A stretch of DNA of 64,000 nt from Cylicocyclus nassatus (lineage: Eukaryota > Nematoda > Chromadorea > Rhabditida > Strongylidae): contig CATQJL010000001.1 in the NCBI GenBank assembly GCA_958299035.1, positions 35,068,780 to 35,132,779 of the forward strand, in the 5' to 3' direction. Made by a program: the position numbers and the translations under genes. Shown here in pieces: positions 1-10,730 of this stretch. Below the pieces are notes generated by a model, which saw nothing but the letters and a program-made list of their open reading frames with translations, searched no databases and was not told the origin of the DNA. How positions within the stretch are numbered: position 1 is the stretch's first letter; each line of letters begins with the position of its first letter.

Positions 1-165
1 CTGTATCAGAGTGCTGAAGATATCGATCGAAATGAACCAGACAACAAAAATGCCGTTTTGTGTTCTATTCAATGTGTTCCATTCGTATTTGATGCAGAGC
101 TATTTAGCAGAGTTAACAGAAATCTGTGTTTCAAGTGGGCCTCGATGATTCCTTCAAAGTTGTAG
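1..165 (+). CDS. Possible 3' coding exon entering from outside the window
   Basis: Frame 1 is open from the first base to a TAG at 163-165, giving 54 residues with balanced composition (it begins LYQSAEDIDRNE and includes a CSIQC pair). It lies outside the palindrome arm, so it is single-copy here. No domain is recognised. It may be the last exon of a gene to the left, or chance. A donor-like GT overlaps the stop region at 162, so splicing on to the open stretch at 327-559 is possible but unproven. Confidence 0.25.
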   Translation: MYQSAEDIDRNEPDNKNAVLCSIQCVPFVFDAELFSRVNRNLCFKWASMIPSKL

Positions 166-326
166 ATATATCTACTCTCAATCTCAAAAACAACTGAGCC
201 GCAATCGAGCGCATGAGAGAATGTTCACAATCGCCGATTTTATTATCTGAGTGTTGGAAAACCAGGCGACTGCATGGAATCAGGAGTGGTCTATTGGGCG
301 GGCAGTTCTCAAAGTTTCGATTTCAG

Positions 327-559
327 AAAACCCTGATGAAGGCGGACGGAACGCCAACGCTGGCTTATCTCGTAATAAAATCCTGCTACCAATCTTGGTC
401 GACAGCTTAAAGAATGTATTACAACTGGGATATCGACAGTTTACCTTTGTGCACATCAGCTTACAAACAATATCAGTTTCACAATTTCAACTTTTCAACA
501 CGAATACAAACACTTTTGATCACATTTTTTCTCCCATTGTATCGCGACCATTGCTATAA
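327..559 (+). CDS. Possible exon with strong splice acceptor, unknown product
   Basis: A nematode-like acceptor (cgatttcag) ends at 326 and the following frame stays open to TAA at 557-559, encoding about 77 residues that start ENPDEGGRNANAGL and are rich in Leu and polar residues. With the open frame at 1-165 it may be the remains of a host gene lying immediately left of the palindrome. No family is recognised and no ATG is available, so it would have to be a downstream exon. The frame could also be fortuitous. Confidence 0.25.
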
Positions 560-591
560 AAAGAAAAGTGAGAACATACCTAAGTGGCATA

Positions 592-733
592 CAATACCGC
601 TCACATTTTTTGAAAAATAGACGCGAATGTATGGACACGTATGGACATGTCCGCGCATGTATGGACATGTCCGTACATGTCCATACATGTCCATACATTC
701 GCGTCTATTTTTCAAAAAATGTGAGCAGTACCG
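592..733. mobile_element. 142-bp palindromic miniature element at palindrome edge
   Basis: Nearly the whole element is one inverted repeat: it opens CAATACCGCTCAC, ends GTGAGCAGTACCG, and its core is built from reiterated ATGTATGGACATGTCC-type words, so either strand folds into one long hairpin. It is flanked by TA on both sides (590-591 and 734-735), the Tc1/mariner target duplication. A second copy lies at 34057-34198. The homology of the 30-kb palindrome begins exactly at its right TA. It encodes nothing and is non-autonomous. Confidence 0.85.
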
Positions 734-2075
734 TATAGACTTTGCGTAATTGTTGATGTTGAAGGACAAGCTCTAAGATCACCGGGGGAGGATGCCATGC
801 TCGTACATCCCAGGGCTTGGTTTCTAAAACTCGTACGAAAATGAAGTCGTGTGCCCAGTAAGAAAAAAATTGGTGCACTGGGTATTTTGGATCTACAATT
901 GTCGTACTTCAAGAAGTGATCGAAGCACCCTGCCCAATTACAATTCAGACCACCAGATCACATTGGAGAATCCTCCAAACTTCAAAATCTTAGTTACTCT
1001 TAACTAACTCGCAAAACCTAATTCAAATCAGAGAGGGGATTGAGAATATGTCCATTCTCTGCTCACAGAGAATTTTCACGAAAAGTAATTTAAATCTAAA
1101 AGCGATTGCATCACAACATTCTGAGAGTTTTAGCAGGACCGCATCATCAATTAGGCGATATAATAAATCAACCTCAGCACTTCCTAAATATAGAACATCG
1201 AGTTTTGTGGAAATATGGTTACCCTTTGGTGTGGAGCTGTCCGTCAATATCAGCGATTACGCAAAGTTTATGAGAGCGTTCTTCACCTCTTTTATGAAGA
1301 AAGCTCAGAAGCTTTCGAGATTTCTGCATGGCGTGTATAAGAGCTCGTAAACTCAAACCAGCTGTTTATTGAAGCAGATTGACTTCAAGAGCTTTTGAGA
1401 GTGAAAAAATTCGAGCGATTGTTTATCCATTTTAGGGTTTAATCTTCTTTTAGAGTCAAGGAATGCAAGAAATGCAATGGTGGCTGAAAAAACCGAGTGT
1501 ATTTATAGTAGTGTCCAGCCTGATCAAGACCTTTTTTGAAAATTTCTCCTTTTCACCGTTTCAAATCAACGAGATATTGAGAGCCATTTTGATGAATGAT
1601 GGTAAGCTTGCATGTATACAACGCAACAAAAGTTCAAATAGATCCATTAACAAAAAGGCAAATCATGGCTATATTGAGAGGGGATAATAGCAGCGTTTAG
1701 CACTGTATTGCCCTTCAAAGCTTACACCCTCTGGAAAGCAAATGTGAAGTAAACGATGGTTCAGTAGTCGTTTCATCAAACCCCTTGTTCTGCAGCTCTC
1801 AATGGCCATGCCTAAGTAACTACGCAACACTGATGCTATCTCAAAGTTTGGTCTATTTTGCGCCATACTGTGACTAAGCAGATCATAGTGTCTTTGATAA
1901 GTGCTGGAGAATAAATTTTTTCTGTATTCTTAAAAAAGACGAAGCTTAGCAAGCCTTAAAGCTTCTTGTACCGGATTTGACGCCACGTTGATTTCAAAAT
2001 TTTCGAATCGGCCGAAAAAAATTGTCATACGACATCGTGACAGCGGTTCCTCAGCATACTTAAACCTTCAAAAAA

Positions 2076-2115
2076 GTGTGATTCTTATAAGAATAGTGTG
2101 ATTCTTATAAGAATA
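2076..2115. repeat. Tandem pair of 20-bp units with palindromic core
   Basis: Two consecutive copies of gtgtgattcttataagaata, each centred on the palindrome ATTCTTATAAGAAT. They lie about 35 bp upstream of a TATAAAA box (2150-2156) and are kept in the other arm near 28625-28665. The arrangement could be a duplicated dimeric factor site in a promoter, but this rests on position alone. Confidence 0.5.
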
Positions 2116-2193
2116 AGTGCCATGACAAATACAATGGATCATCCACCAGTATAAAACTCCCTCAAATCAGGACTCTAGCATTATATTCATCAG

Positions 2194-2266
2194 ATATTTT
2201 CGTCTGTGCACATTGTTCTCCTTGTAGCTATTACTGCCCTCACCCAAGCGCTCAAATGTTATTCAG
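2194..2266 (+). pseudogene. Signal-peptide-like exon without start codon (left arm)
   Basis: Downstream of a TATAAAA box at 2150-2156, the frame beginning ATA at 2194 reads a hydrophobic leader (IFSSVHIVLLVAITALTQA) followed by LKCYS and a possible donor (TTCAG then GTGTGT at 2267). The leader plus an early KCYS cysteine resembles the start of small secreted Ly6-like nematode proteins. The expected ATG is ATA in both arms, and no matching second exon is seen after the acceptor-like ttgcag at about 2316. It is most simply a dead exon 1, and could be coincidence. Confidence 0.3.
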
Positions 2267-2991
2267 GTGTGTTAGTTGTATCGAATCGTAAGCCCACTCG
2301 AACAAACATCCTTGCAGGCCGTGTCTTTGAGTTTTAGGACTTTTGCGAATTCAAAAAGATCAAGACCCTGTATAACCATATCTTGATACAAGCTCACACC
2401 AAATTCCTTGAAGACAGTGTCCCAGCAATTTGCACTTTTACAGTTTTGCATATTTCAGGGCATTTCGACACGCAGAATCCGAATTTGAGCTTTGAAGGTG
2501 GAAAGACTGTTTTTGGAGCGTTTAGCCAATTTCCAAAAGGCAGGTCACACGAAAGTTTCTATGGAAAGTTGAGAAACTTTGGCACGAAGACCCTGTCGCC
2601 TGTAGTTTTTGCTTTAAATGGCATGCACACTGCGGGAGCTGTCATGGGGTCCCGCGCTGAACAGCTGCGAAGTCGTTCGAGTACGCGCCGACTGGGGTTG
2701 CGCGCGTCGGTTTTAGGGCTATTTGCTCGGCGCAGGGTAAACATCAATCAGCCGGACTGGGCCTGAAAATAAGTGCGTTGACGACCACACTATATCCCCC
2801 ACGGAGCAATTCTGCCAGGACACTGCCTTGAAGACTGTGTTTTGAATCCTCAGCAAGGAGACGTTCGTCTGAAAAGACGTGTCAAAACTCGAAAATTGAA
2901 ATTCCAAGCCTGAACACCCTTTAAATGCACTCTAATTAGGAAATGGCAGCTGATCTGGCCCGAAGGGGAATGCATGTTACCAGATGCGCAT

Positions 2992-3322
2992 TCAAACGCT
3001 GATTTTAAATCTGCTTTTCTTTTCTACGAAACAACTTTTCGGAAGAAGTCATAAGCTTTCGGAAGTCTAAAACTGTCAAATCTTAAGAAAAAAAGGCAAA
3101 AAAGGTGAAATCCTGTCAAAAACGCCTGCAAGTGGGTGATCAAATTTGTATCACCTATATTGACTATAATCAGTAAATCGCAATCAGTAAAAATCAGCAG
3201 AAGTGTTTTTGTACACGCTGATTTTACGCCACTGGGTTGAAAATTTTGAGCTAAATGATCTTAATTTCTTTCAGAAAGTTGTTCGCAGAAAAAAGAAAGC
3301 AGATTCGGAATCAGTGTTCAAA
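2992..3322. repeat. Foldback miniature element, left-arm copy
   Basis: The ends are diverged inverted repeats. The left end has tcaaacgctg, an AAATCTGC box and a pyrimidine run; the right end has the complementary gaaag, a GCAGATTC box and cagtgttcaaa. The same end motifs flank the element at 36996-37458, which defines a family. A mirror copy sits at 27420-27752 in the other arm. No coding capacity is seen. Confidence 0.6.
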
Positions 3323-4108
3323 GGCGCGACCAATAGTATACATTTCATTTCAGTTTGTCACGTCTTGTCTTTCCTCTGCTTGAGGACCCGAACAAATCGG
3401 ACTTGACAGTGGTCTCACTCAGGTCCCCGAACAGGTATGAAAGGATGTGCGAGAAATTGATAAATACCGCTCCTCAACGGGATAGGTCTCCTTTAGTCTT
3501 TCCAAGGGTCATTTCTGCGTACATAGGCTCGTTGAAAACAACAGATGGCAAGATAATGCCCTTGTTGTTCGTAAGCACTTTCATTGTTTTTTTTTCACCT
3601 CCTCGACCGCCCGATCTAGCGATTGCGAAAAGAACAAACTCGAGAGCAGGAAAAAAAACCTCTGCGCAGCATCGACTTCTCTTCTGCCCTCCCTCATCTC
3701 GCAAATTCATTCAGTTGCGCTTGATGTGCTGCATTTCATGGGATTAACAAATATCGTTTGAGCACATTGTGAATGGCCGGCCGACCATACCGGGGGGGGG
3801 GGGGGCTGATGAAGAAGTGTTTGGTGCCCGATGATTGGCATTGTTCTCGATTCTATGCATGGAAACAATGGAATCGCGTGCGCAAGGTCAAACATTGGGC
3901 CCCCAAGCGTACGAAAATATTTGCCATTAATTTGATTACCGGAAAGATAACGCTAACGGCTGTTGAGCTACAATAGAAGAAAGCAGATTGGCCTAGATAC
4001 ATGTAGGTAAGATTGACCACCCTACATTAGTCCTCTATGCAAAGCACTGCTCAAAATAATTTGGTTCCAATCCTTACTTTGCATTGTTGGATTTCCAGTG
4101 ATTTTTTA

Positions 4109-4150
4109 TTAGGTGGCTCAAAAGTTCTGGGACATTTTCAGACGAGATCT
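4109..4150 (+). mobile_element. Possible mariner-type terminal sequence
   Basis: TTAGGTGGCTCAAAAGTTC follows TA at about 4107, resembling the TTAGG..CAAAAGTT start of mariner transposons. No matching inverted end is visible in the arm, so it would be a truncated or solo end. The mirror copy is near 26595-26637. From here to 4700 no gene is seen. Confidence 0.3.
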
Positions 4151-4715
4151 CTATTTCTCGAAACTTAATTCACATACATCGGACAGAGGTACCATTCGAC
4201 AGAGCAAAGCAAGCTCTACAAGATGGTATGCAAAAGTTTGCAGCAGTTACGATTCACCGTAAGTTTGCACCCAAAATCTGAGTCGTACTAAGATTCAAAA
4301 AATCGCGAAAAATTCATATCTTTGTTTAAACAAGTCCTACGGATCTCCACCTTGCTCACAAAAATTGCCATCCACATTAGATACTTATTTGTATCGTTCC
4401 CGTATTTTTTCTTTATCTGGAAATCGAGGACACGAAATTTTCATGATTTAGCAAACGAAGCTAGGCTGTTTCCATTGATGTAATTGTATTCTAAGATCTC
4501 TTGGGAGTATAACCGTAAATTTTTAGCTTTCCGTAAGCCCTAATTGTGATAAGTTGTTCTATAGAGTTGATAGATGGTCTAATTGTCCGCAACATATTCT
4601 TCGCACCTTTGCATCTGCTCGCCGCAGCGGGGTGCAGGTGCACCCAAGCGGACGACCAAATAGGCGCATATAATCAATCAGCTCATTTTTCTGTGATCAT
4701 AGAGGGACCAATATA

Positions 4716-5330
4716 CAGGGTGTCCCAAAAAAATGTTAACACTGTTTGATCGTAAATAACTCCCTTGCTTTCAAGAGCTTCGCCGAGCTTGAGGCACCAT
4801 TCTGTAGAGCGAGGTTCAACTTAGATTTACAGAATGGAGCGAATCATATGCCCTCTGACAAAACTTTTTTCTAAAAAATCTGAAGAATTGTGTACTAGGG
4901 TTTTCGCGCATGCTAATTTTACTACACAACTTTTTACGAGTGTTTTCAGCTTTTTTGACGGTGTAATCACATTTTTGACACATGCTGGGAAGTCAGTTAT
5001 TACACTTTACCTAGGATAACTTTGAAAAAGAAGTATCATAATAAAATGGAAATTTCATATCCGAAATCAGCGGTTTTCACTACCATAGTACAAAAGATTT
5101 TGGCTTGTTTGGCTGTGTTTCGAAGCAGAAAATGGCCTTTGATGGTCTAAAGTCCTTGTCAAAATTCCTACCGTAATTCTACTGTAACGAGGAGAGTTAG
5201 ATGATTCGCTCCATACTGCAAATCTAAGTTTATCCTCGCTCTACAGAATGGCGGAAGCTCGGCGAAATACTTGAAAGCAAGGGGGTTACTAACGATCAAA
5301 CAGTGTTAACATTTTTTTTGGGACACCCTG
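4716..5330. mobile_element. Tc1/mariner-type MITE, left-arm copy
   Basis: Terminal inverted repeats start ACAGGGTGTCCCAAAA within TATACAGGG and end CCCTGTATA, flanked by TA. Subterminal repeats (gttaacactgtttgatcg and gatcaaacagtgttaac) extend the pairing, and gagcgaatca/attcgctcc boxes are paired further in. The element is present in both arms at the same site (25329-26008), so it predates the inverted duplication. The left copy has lost about 60 bp relative to the right. No transposase is encoded. Confidence 0.85.
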
Positions 5331-6748
5331 TATATTTTTGGAGAGCTTATTGCGTTAGATTTCGAATATATAAAATTTGTGGCGTTTGGTGAGATTTCAG
5401 GAAACGGTCAAAAATCCCTAATGTGTGATTCTGCAGTTTTCAGTTCATCTCGCTGTGATTGGTCCCACCAGAAAGCACACATACGCATGCAAATACTTAA
5501 TAAGCAAAGAAGCCTACGCTATCACTGTACAAAAAATGTTGGCACGCTACCACGCCCATTCTTGAGGCATGGTCTTTTGAAGGTAGTCTCACATTGAATT
5601 CAGAGCATGAGCAACCTGATTTGGGCTCCTATATATTGCAGGGAAAACAGCACAAGTGGGTAATTCCAAGTAGGCCTTTTAGAAAATTTGTTGCTTTACT
5701 GACAGTCTTGAAAAATTTGTCCATAAATACAGATTTTTCGAGTTTTTTTATCAATAACTTGCACCAGAAAATCTCATTGATGCGAGCTATACAGCGATTT
5801 CTAAGCCAAAAACCCCAGGACCGTGGACGTTTCGTGACGTCATCGGAAAAATGAAAAAAAAATCGTGTTTTCGAAAAAAAATGGTATTAGATAGAGGGAA
5901 GGACTCTGATTCTGAATATGTGTCTTCTTCTGCTTGAAAATGATTTTTTAGGAAGTTACGTTGTTGCGGCTTTTCCGGAGCAATACTGCGCTTAATCCGC
6001 TGTTTTTAGCGGCGGCGGTAATGGCACTGTAGTTATGTTTTTTGAGCAAACAATAGAAAGCAGTAAATCTGCTTCTCTTGACTTCTTTCCTCGAATAACT
6101 TTTGATAAATTGTAACCCTTGGACAAAAATGCTCAATCAAACGGATTTGACTGGCCTTTGTGCCCACAGGAGCATAAAACGCTCATACGAAGAGGCCTCA
6201 CCTTTCAGTCTTCCTGTGTCTAAATAATATCCATACGTAAGCAGACCATTCGAGTAAAGATGAGAACCAAAAAATGAGGTTGCCGGCGTTGTGGTGCGTG
6301 CGTTTGCGCGCATCGTCACGCGCCTCGTCACGATTTTTTGAATGTCCCTTAACTGTTCAAGAGCAACTTTCACCACCCAATCACCGCACCGTAAGGGCGC
6401 CAATATTTTGGTGCGCCAAAATTACAGCGCCACTTACAAACAGTCCCCCGAAGAAACCGCTCAGAAACACAACGTCAAATCGTGCATAGGAGGTATTAAG
6501 CAATCTTTACAAAAAACATTTGAAAAATTCAGAAAAAACTCTATGTAGAAACGCGGAAACTAAAAGAATCGGAACGGAATTTTTATACCATCAAGATTTG
6601 CTCTGTGAACACAAAACTCTGAATGGACTCAGAACCTTTCTAGACTTTTCTGAGCTGAAATTGTAAAGCACAATTTGCATTATCCCATAGCCCTCATTGC
6701 GTATGCAGATGTTCCTCCACAAAATAATAAACGTGTTTGCGAAAAATA

Positions 6749-7023
6749 TCGTCGACTCTAAAAATCGTGACGACGGTCTGCAGTGCGGCCAGTGCGCGCC
6801 GCACGGCAATGCCGCCTAGTGGTTCGCCCAAATTACGTGGAGAAGGTGAGTTCTTGTGGTTTTTCTTTTTCTTTCTGCATCTTTTTTGCTTGCAGGAACT
6901 TTCAGGCTACCGCAGGGAGCCTACACTGCTAAGAAGCAAGATTGCCCTACGATAAAGCGGCAGTGCCGTGCGGCGCGCACTGGCCGCACTGCAGACCGTC
7001 GTCACGATTTTTAGAGTCGACGA
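6749..7023. mobile_element. 275-bp TIR element present only in left arm
   Basis: The element has TIRs of about 60 bp or more beginning TCGTCGACTCTAAAAATC and ending GATTTTTAGAGTCGACGA, flanked by TA at 6747-6748 and 7024-7025. The right arm (about 23579-23590) has the empty site with a single TA, so the insertion happened after the arms formed. The interior between the TIRs contains a donor/acceptor pair and an open frame described separately. Classed as a Tc1/mariner-like non-autonomous element from the TA duplication. Confidence 0.88.
6809..7014 (+). CDS. Candidate spliced mini-gene inside TIR element
   Basis: An ATG at 6809 opens MPPSGSPKLRGEG. A GTGAGT donor at 6846 and a cttgcag acceptor ending at 6895 define a 50-nt pyrimidine-rich intron typical of nematodes. 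After splicing the frame continues TFRLPQGAYTAKKQDC and on to TAG at 7012-7014, 51 residues in all, the last part encoded by the right TIR. The unspliced frame does not continue as one unit. It could be a host exon-intron-exon fragment captured by the element, or chance. The product is not recognised. Confidence 0.35.
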
Positions 7024-9881
7024 TACTTGCGTACGAGCAACGACCTTATGTTCGAAATCGATTATGACGTCCCAGACATGCAGACCTTTAAATGTAAAAC
7101 AAGCCTCTAATTGTGAGATATGTAGAAGAGTATCTATCATGACCGATTAGTCAGAACGGTTTCAACTCTAATTTAGAATACATTTTCTGATGGCGCACTC
7201 AGGAAGGCCGAAACTACACCAATTTTCGGTATGCTGCTTTTCAACTACGTATATAATTGGAAAATCCTCTTCTACATTTTCAAATCTTCGTACTTAGCAG
7301 TATTACAGGCGAAGGTTTGCTCTACTTCCACGCATTTACAAACAAGAGATACGTTTCTCAAAAATGTCTTATATAAATTCTCAAACCCACGATTCCGTAC
7401 AAAATACACTTCAGTTGACGAGGGAAATTGTGCTTTTGCCGGAATATAAAGCAGACAAATTTTGATTTGAATATTGCATTACGATAGCGAGGGGGGGGGC
7501 AACATGAACGATAGATTGTGCCAGCCATATGCGTTGCCTAGGTCAAATATTTTTCAGATTCTATATCTGCGCTATGATGGCATTTAGGAATTCGGAAAAA
7601 ACGCTGGGAGCTTGAGGGCCTTAATCTTTACCATTTCGACACCATTTTCAATCCAGTAAAGAGCATACTTCAAAAAATAAAACTTTATGCGCGGTATATT
7701 GACCCGCAGGAGTACAATATGCTTTTCCAGCTATCGTTCATTTTGGCAGACACCCCGATAGCTATGATTGGTAGAAACAGTTGCATACCTGAATCCTCAA
7801 GCCCTTCTAGTATCCTTCTGTTACCCAAGCAAACAGCGTCGGTAATTTTGACGCACTCTGTATATGCCCATCAAATCTACTCGATGTAGAATAGATGGAA
7901 TAGCAACCATTGCAAACAACACCTTTCTGCTATAATAGAAGTTGGGATCCTAAAGATTAGAAAGGTTTGCAATGCAGCTTGCAAAAAATATAAGGTAAGC
8001 CCTGCGTGTTCTTTTATTTTTGTAGTAAAAAATATTCAGTTTAGAAATGAGGGGCTACTGCACCAGACGCAGCGATGTCCGCGCTCTCCCATGCATAAGA
8101 CTGTCTGGCATACTATCAGGGCTGTTTTGAAATCTAAACCATTGTCCAAAACTACAAGGAATCCTTTAAATCTTGCTTGCGAAAGAGTGCACGACAAAAG
8201 CGCACTCGTCCCTTTACATTAAACTTTGATTGCGAATTCAGGGGATTTTGGGCCATTTTTAATTTTAAAAAATCAATCGCAATTGCTTACACGTTTAGAA
8301 TATGGAAATAATTAATCTGTTAGACATATTCTTTCAAAAAATTGTCAGCTTGAGCGCAAGCTTTCTGCGCTACGGAAAAAAGAAACTAGAGCCATCCTTG
8401 CTTACTCGGCTGCGACCTTAGCAGTCATGTACATAGCGATAGCTAAAACCGCCATGCTGTGTCATTGATCGTCATTATCTGTAAATCTTTTACAAATTAT
8501 TGAAATGAGCAAATTTTCGATCTGCAGTTCTTCAGTTTTGAAATTGACTGAAATATCGACACTTCAGTTTTCCACTTTCTCGGTAATCGATTGACTTAAC
8601 ATGTCGGTATTGAAGTACTAGCCGGTATACTCGGTTTCCCGGGTCCTTTTCAGCATAACGCGAAAATTTCTTCTATACGAGGCTTCCTTATCCCTGTTAC
8701 GCCAAGTCCCCCCCCCCTTATCCCGGTTTGGTGACCAGAGATGGTCCAGACGTGGAGACAGATTAGCACTGTGCATGCTCTTGCAAAACTTTCGCTAATG
8801 CAATCATGGTAATATGTGGACAGTAACCGTTTTTGCGCTATCAGACACGAACAAATTGGCTCTAAGATGCATATGTTGACCCTTGACTTCGGCTAAAGTG
8901 ACGAGAGCAACATATTGGGACTCTCGAAGTAAGGAAAAGGGCAGTCGGCTCTATTTTCAGTTTTTTGGTAGTAAAACCATATGGTAAGTAAGTTGAATGT
9001 TGCGAACTTCTAAACTTACTCACAAGAAAGTGGTAACAGGAGACTTTCACTATTGCTAGAATTCAAAACTCAGTTTTCTGCATGTGTAATAGGATGAAAT
9101 ATGGGGAATTAGTGGTTATCGCCTGCCTCGCCAATGCTCTCATAAAGATGTTCAAAAGCGTACGTACCGAACTTAAGGATAGCGGCTCTTCCTAATGGAG
9201 TGAAACAGTTTGAAGGGCCTTATATTTTCTTTGATTATAGACGCATTCTCCCAATTTTTAAGAAACAACCGACGAACTGACGGAAGAAAGTGTACAAGTT
9301 GGCATTCTCAGAAATTAATCTGCCATTTATTTTACTGTTCCATCACTCCGTCATGTCTGTCGCCTGCGCTACCGAACATACAGTAAAAGGATAGTGATAT
9401 TCACTTTTGCATAAAGTAAGTCGTGCAATGGCAATCTCTTTATTAATGCCCTTTCTTCGAGTTTTCAGTGTCAGGTCCGTAAAATTATACAGAATCATGA
9501 AGCACTGGCCTTGATCAGCAACAAGCAATTGACATCATTCGGTGTCTTAGTAAGCAAAAAGCATTCAAAATCGGTGCTTGGCACTTTTTATATTTATGAA
9601 AAGCTGGTGAAAGCTCAAATAGTTTTCAGTCATTTAAACACCGGCAAAGATTACGGTTATAAAGGAGATTCTACGAATTGTTAGTAGCATTAAAGGCGAA
9701 GTATGTTGAGCGCGTTTAGTATGCGGGTTCACCAGCAATTTCAGCAATTCTGCTCCTATTTTTTCACGTTATCATGCCATATCTAACTTGGATGAATTTC
9801 CTTGAGTAGAGTATGCCCCAAAGGATAACGTGGGTGAATCCAGGGAAATAAAAAGATTTCCGATTAGTAACTTGCACGGGG

Positions 9882-9888
9882 ATAGTTC
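9882..9888. other. LINE target-site duplication, left copy
   Basis: ATAGTTC is repeated at 13941-13947 on the other side of the LINE. The undisturbed right arm near 20715-20725 has a single ggaactatcc, confirming the empty site. Confidence 0.9.
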
Positions 9889-10730
9889 ATTTCATTTTCA
9901 TTTCATTTATTCATTCATACGCTCGAGGCGTTCCAAATCAAAAACAATAAAGTGTTAGTCGTACATGGAACAGAACAGCAACAAATAACTAATCACCACG
10001 TCGTCCTAGGCCCAGTCTAAACGACTTACTAAAAAAAGTAATGTAGTAATAATGTGATGATAAGCTTGCATGACTTGTATCTCGGCTGCACGTTATCTTG
10101 TGCTAGCATAGACTCTATGGAGAAGTACCCATGCCCCCTCGTTTGCCAGCAAGGAACGATCTTTATATAATTCATAAAAGCAAACCGGAAGTTCGGGTGG
10201 CGGGTATACTGGCAAACCCCGCCCAACACGGTTTGCTGGGGAGGGTCCTGAGCTCCAAGTATAAACAGGAAAGTAGGTTGAGCAACGTAGTAAGAATCAG
10301 CAAGCCGTATGAATAGTAATAAGTTGACAGTCAGGCTGGGCCCATAACTACATGGTCTAGTCAAGTTAGTAGAAGAACAAATCTAGCAAAGCAGAGAAAA
10401 AAAAGTAGAACATGTTGAACACATGCCCTGATTGAATCGGAAATGCGCACGGATGGCAAGAGAGCATAAAGCGATTGGAAGCGAACTCCACTAAACGCAC
10501 AACCACCAGAGCTGACGTAATGAGACAGACATAAATTAACCAGCCATAAATGAAGGTTCCAAAACCACGCAAGAAAACCTGAAAAAGAAAAGAACACTTT
10601 TAGGAATAGATGCGAGAAAGGAAAAGTAATGAAAAAAAAGTAATCAAAAGTAAAGACTTGCGAAATCCAACTGGTAAGCTGTTCTTATTGAACAAAAAAC
10701 CTAAATTAGACTTAAAACGAAAAAAAAGTA

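Noticed and set aside
554..769. Protein frames with YGHVRTCPYM-type repeats at the hairpin MITEs
   Set aside because: They are translations of the palindromic ATGTATGGACATGTCC words and occur on both strands.
3791..3804. Poly-G tract (and poly-C at 26937-26950) as a structured element
   Set aside because: A mononucleotide run at the same site in both arms with different length; no further G-runs nearby to make a quadruplex of note.
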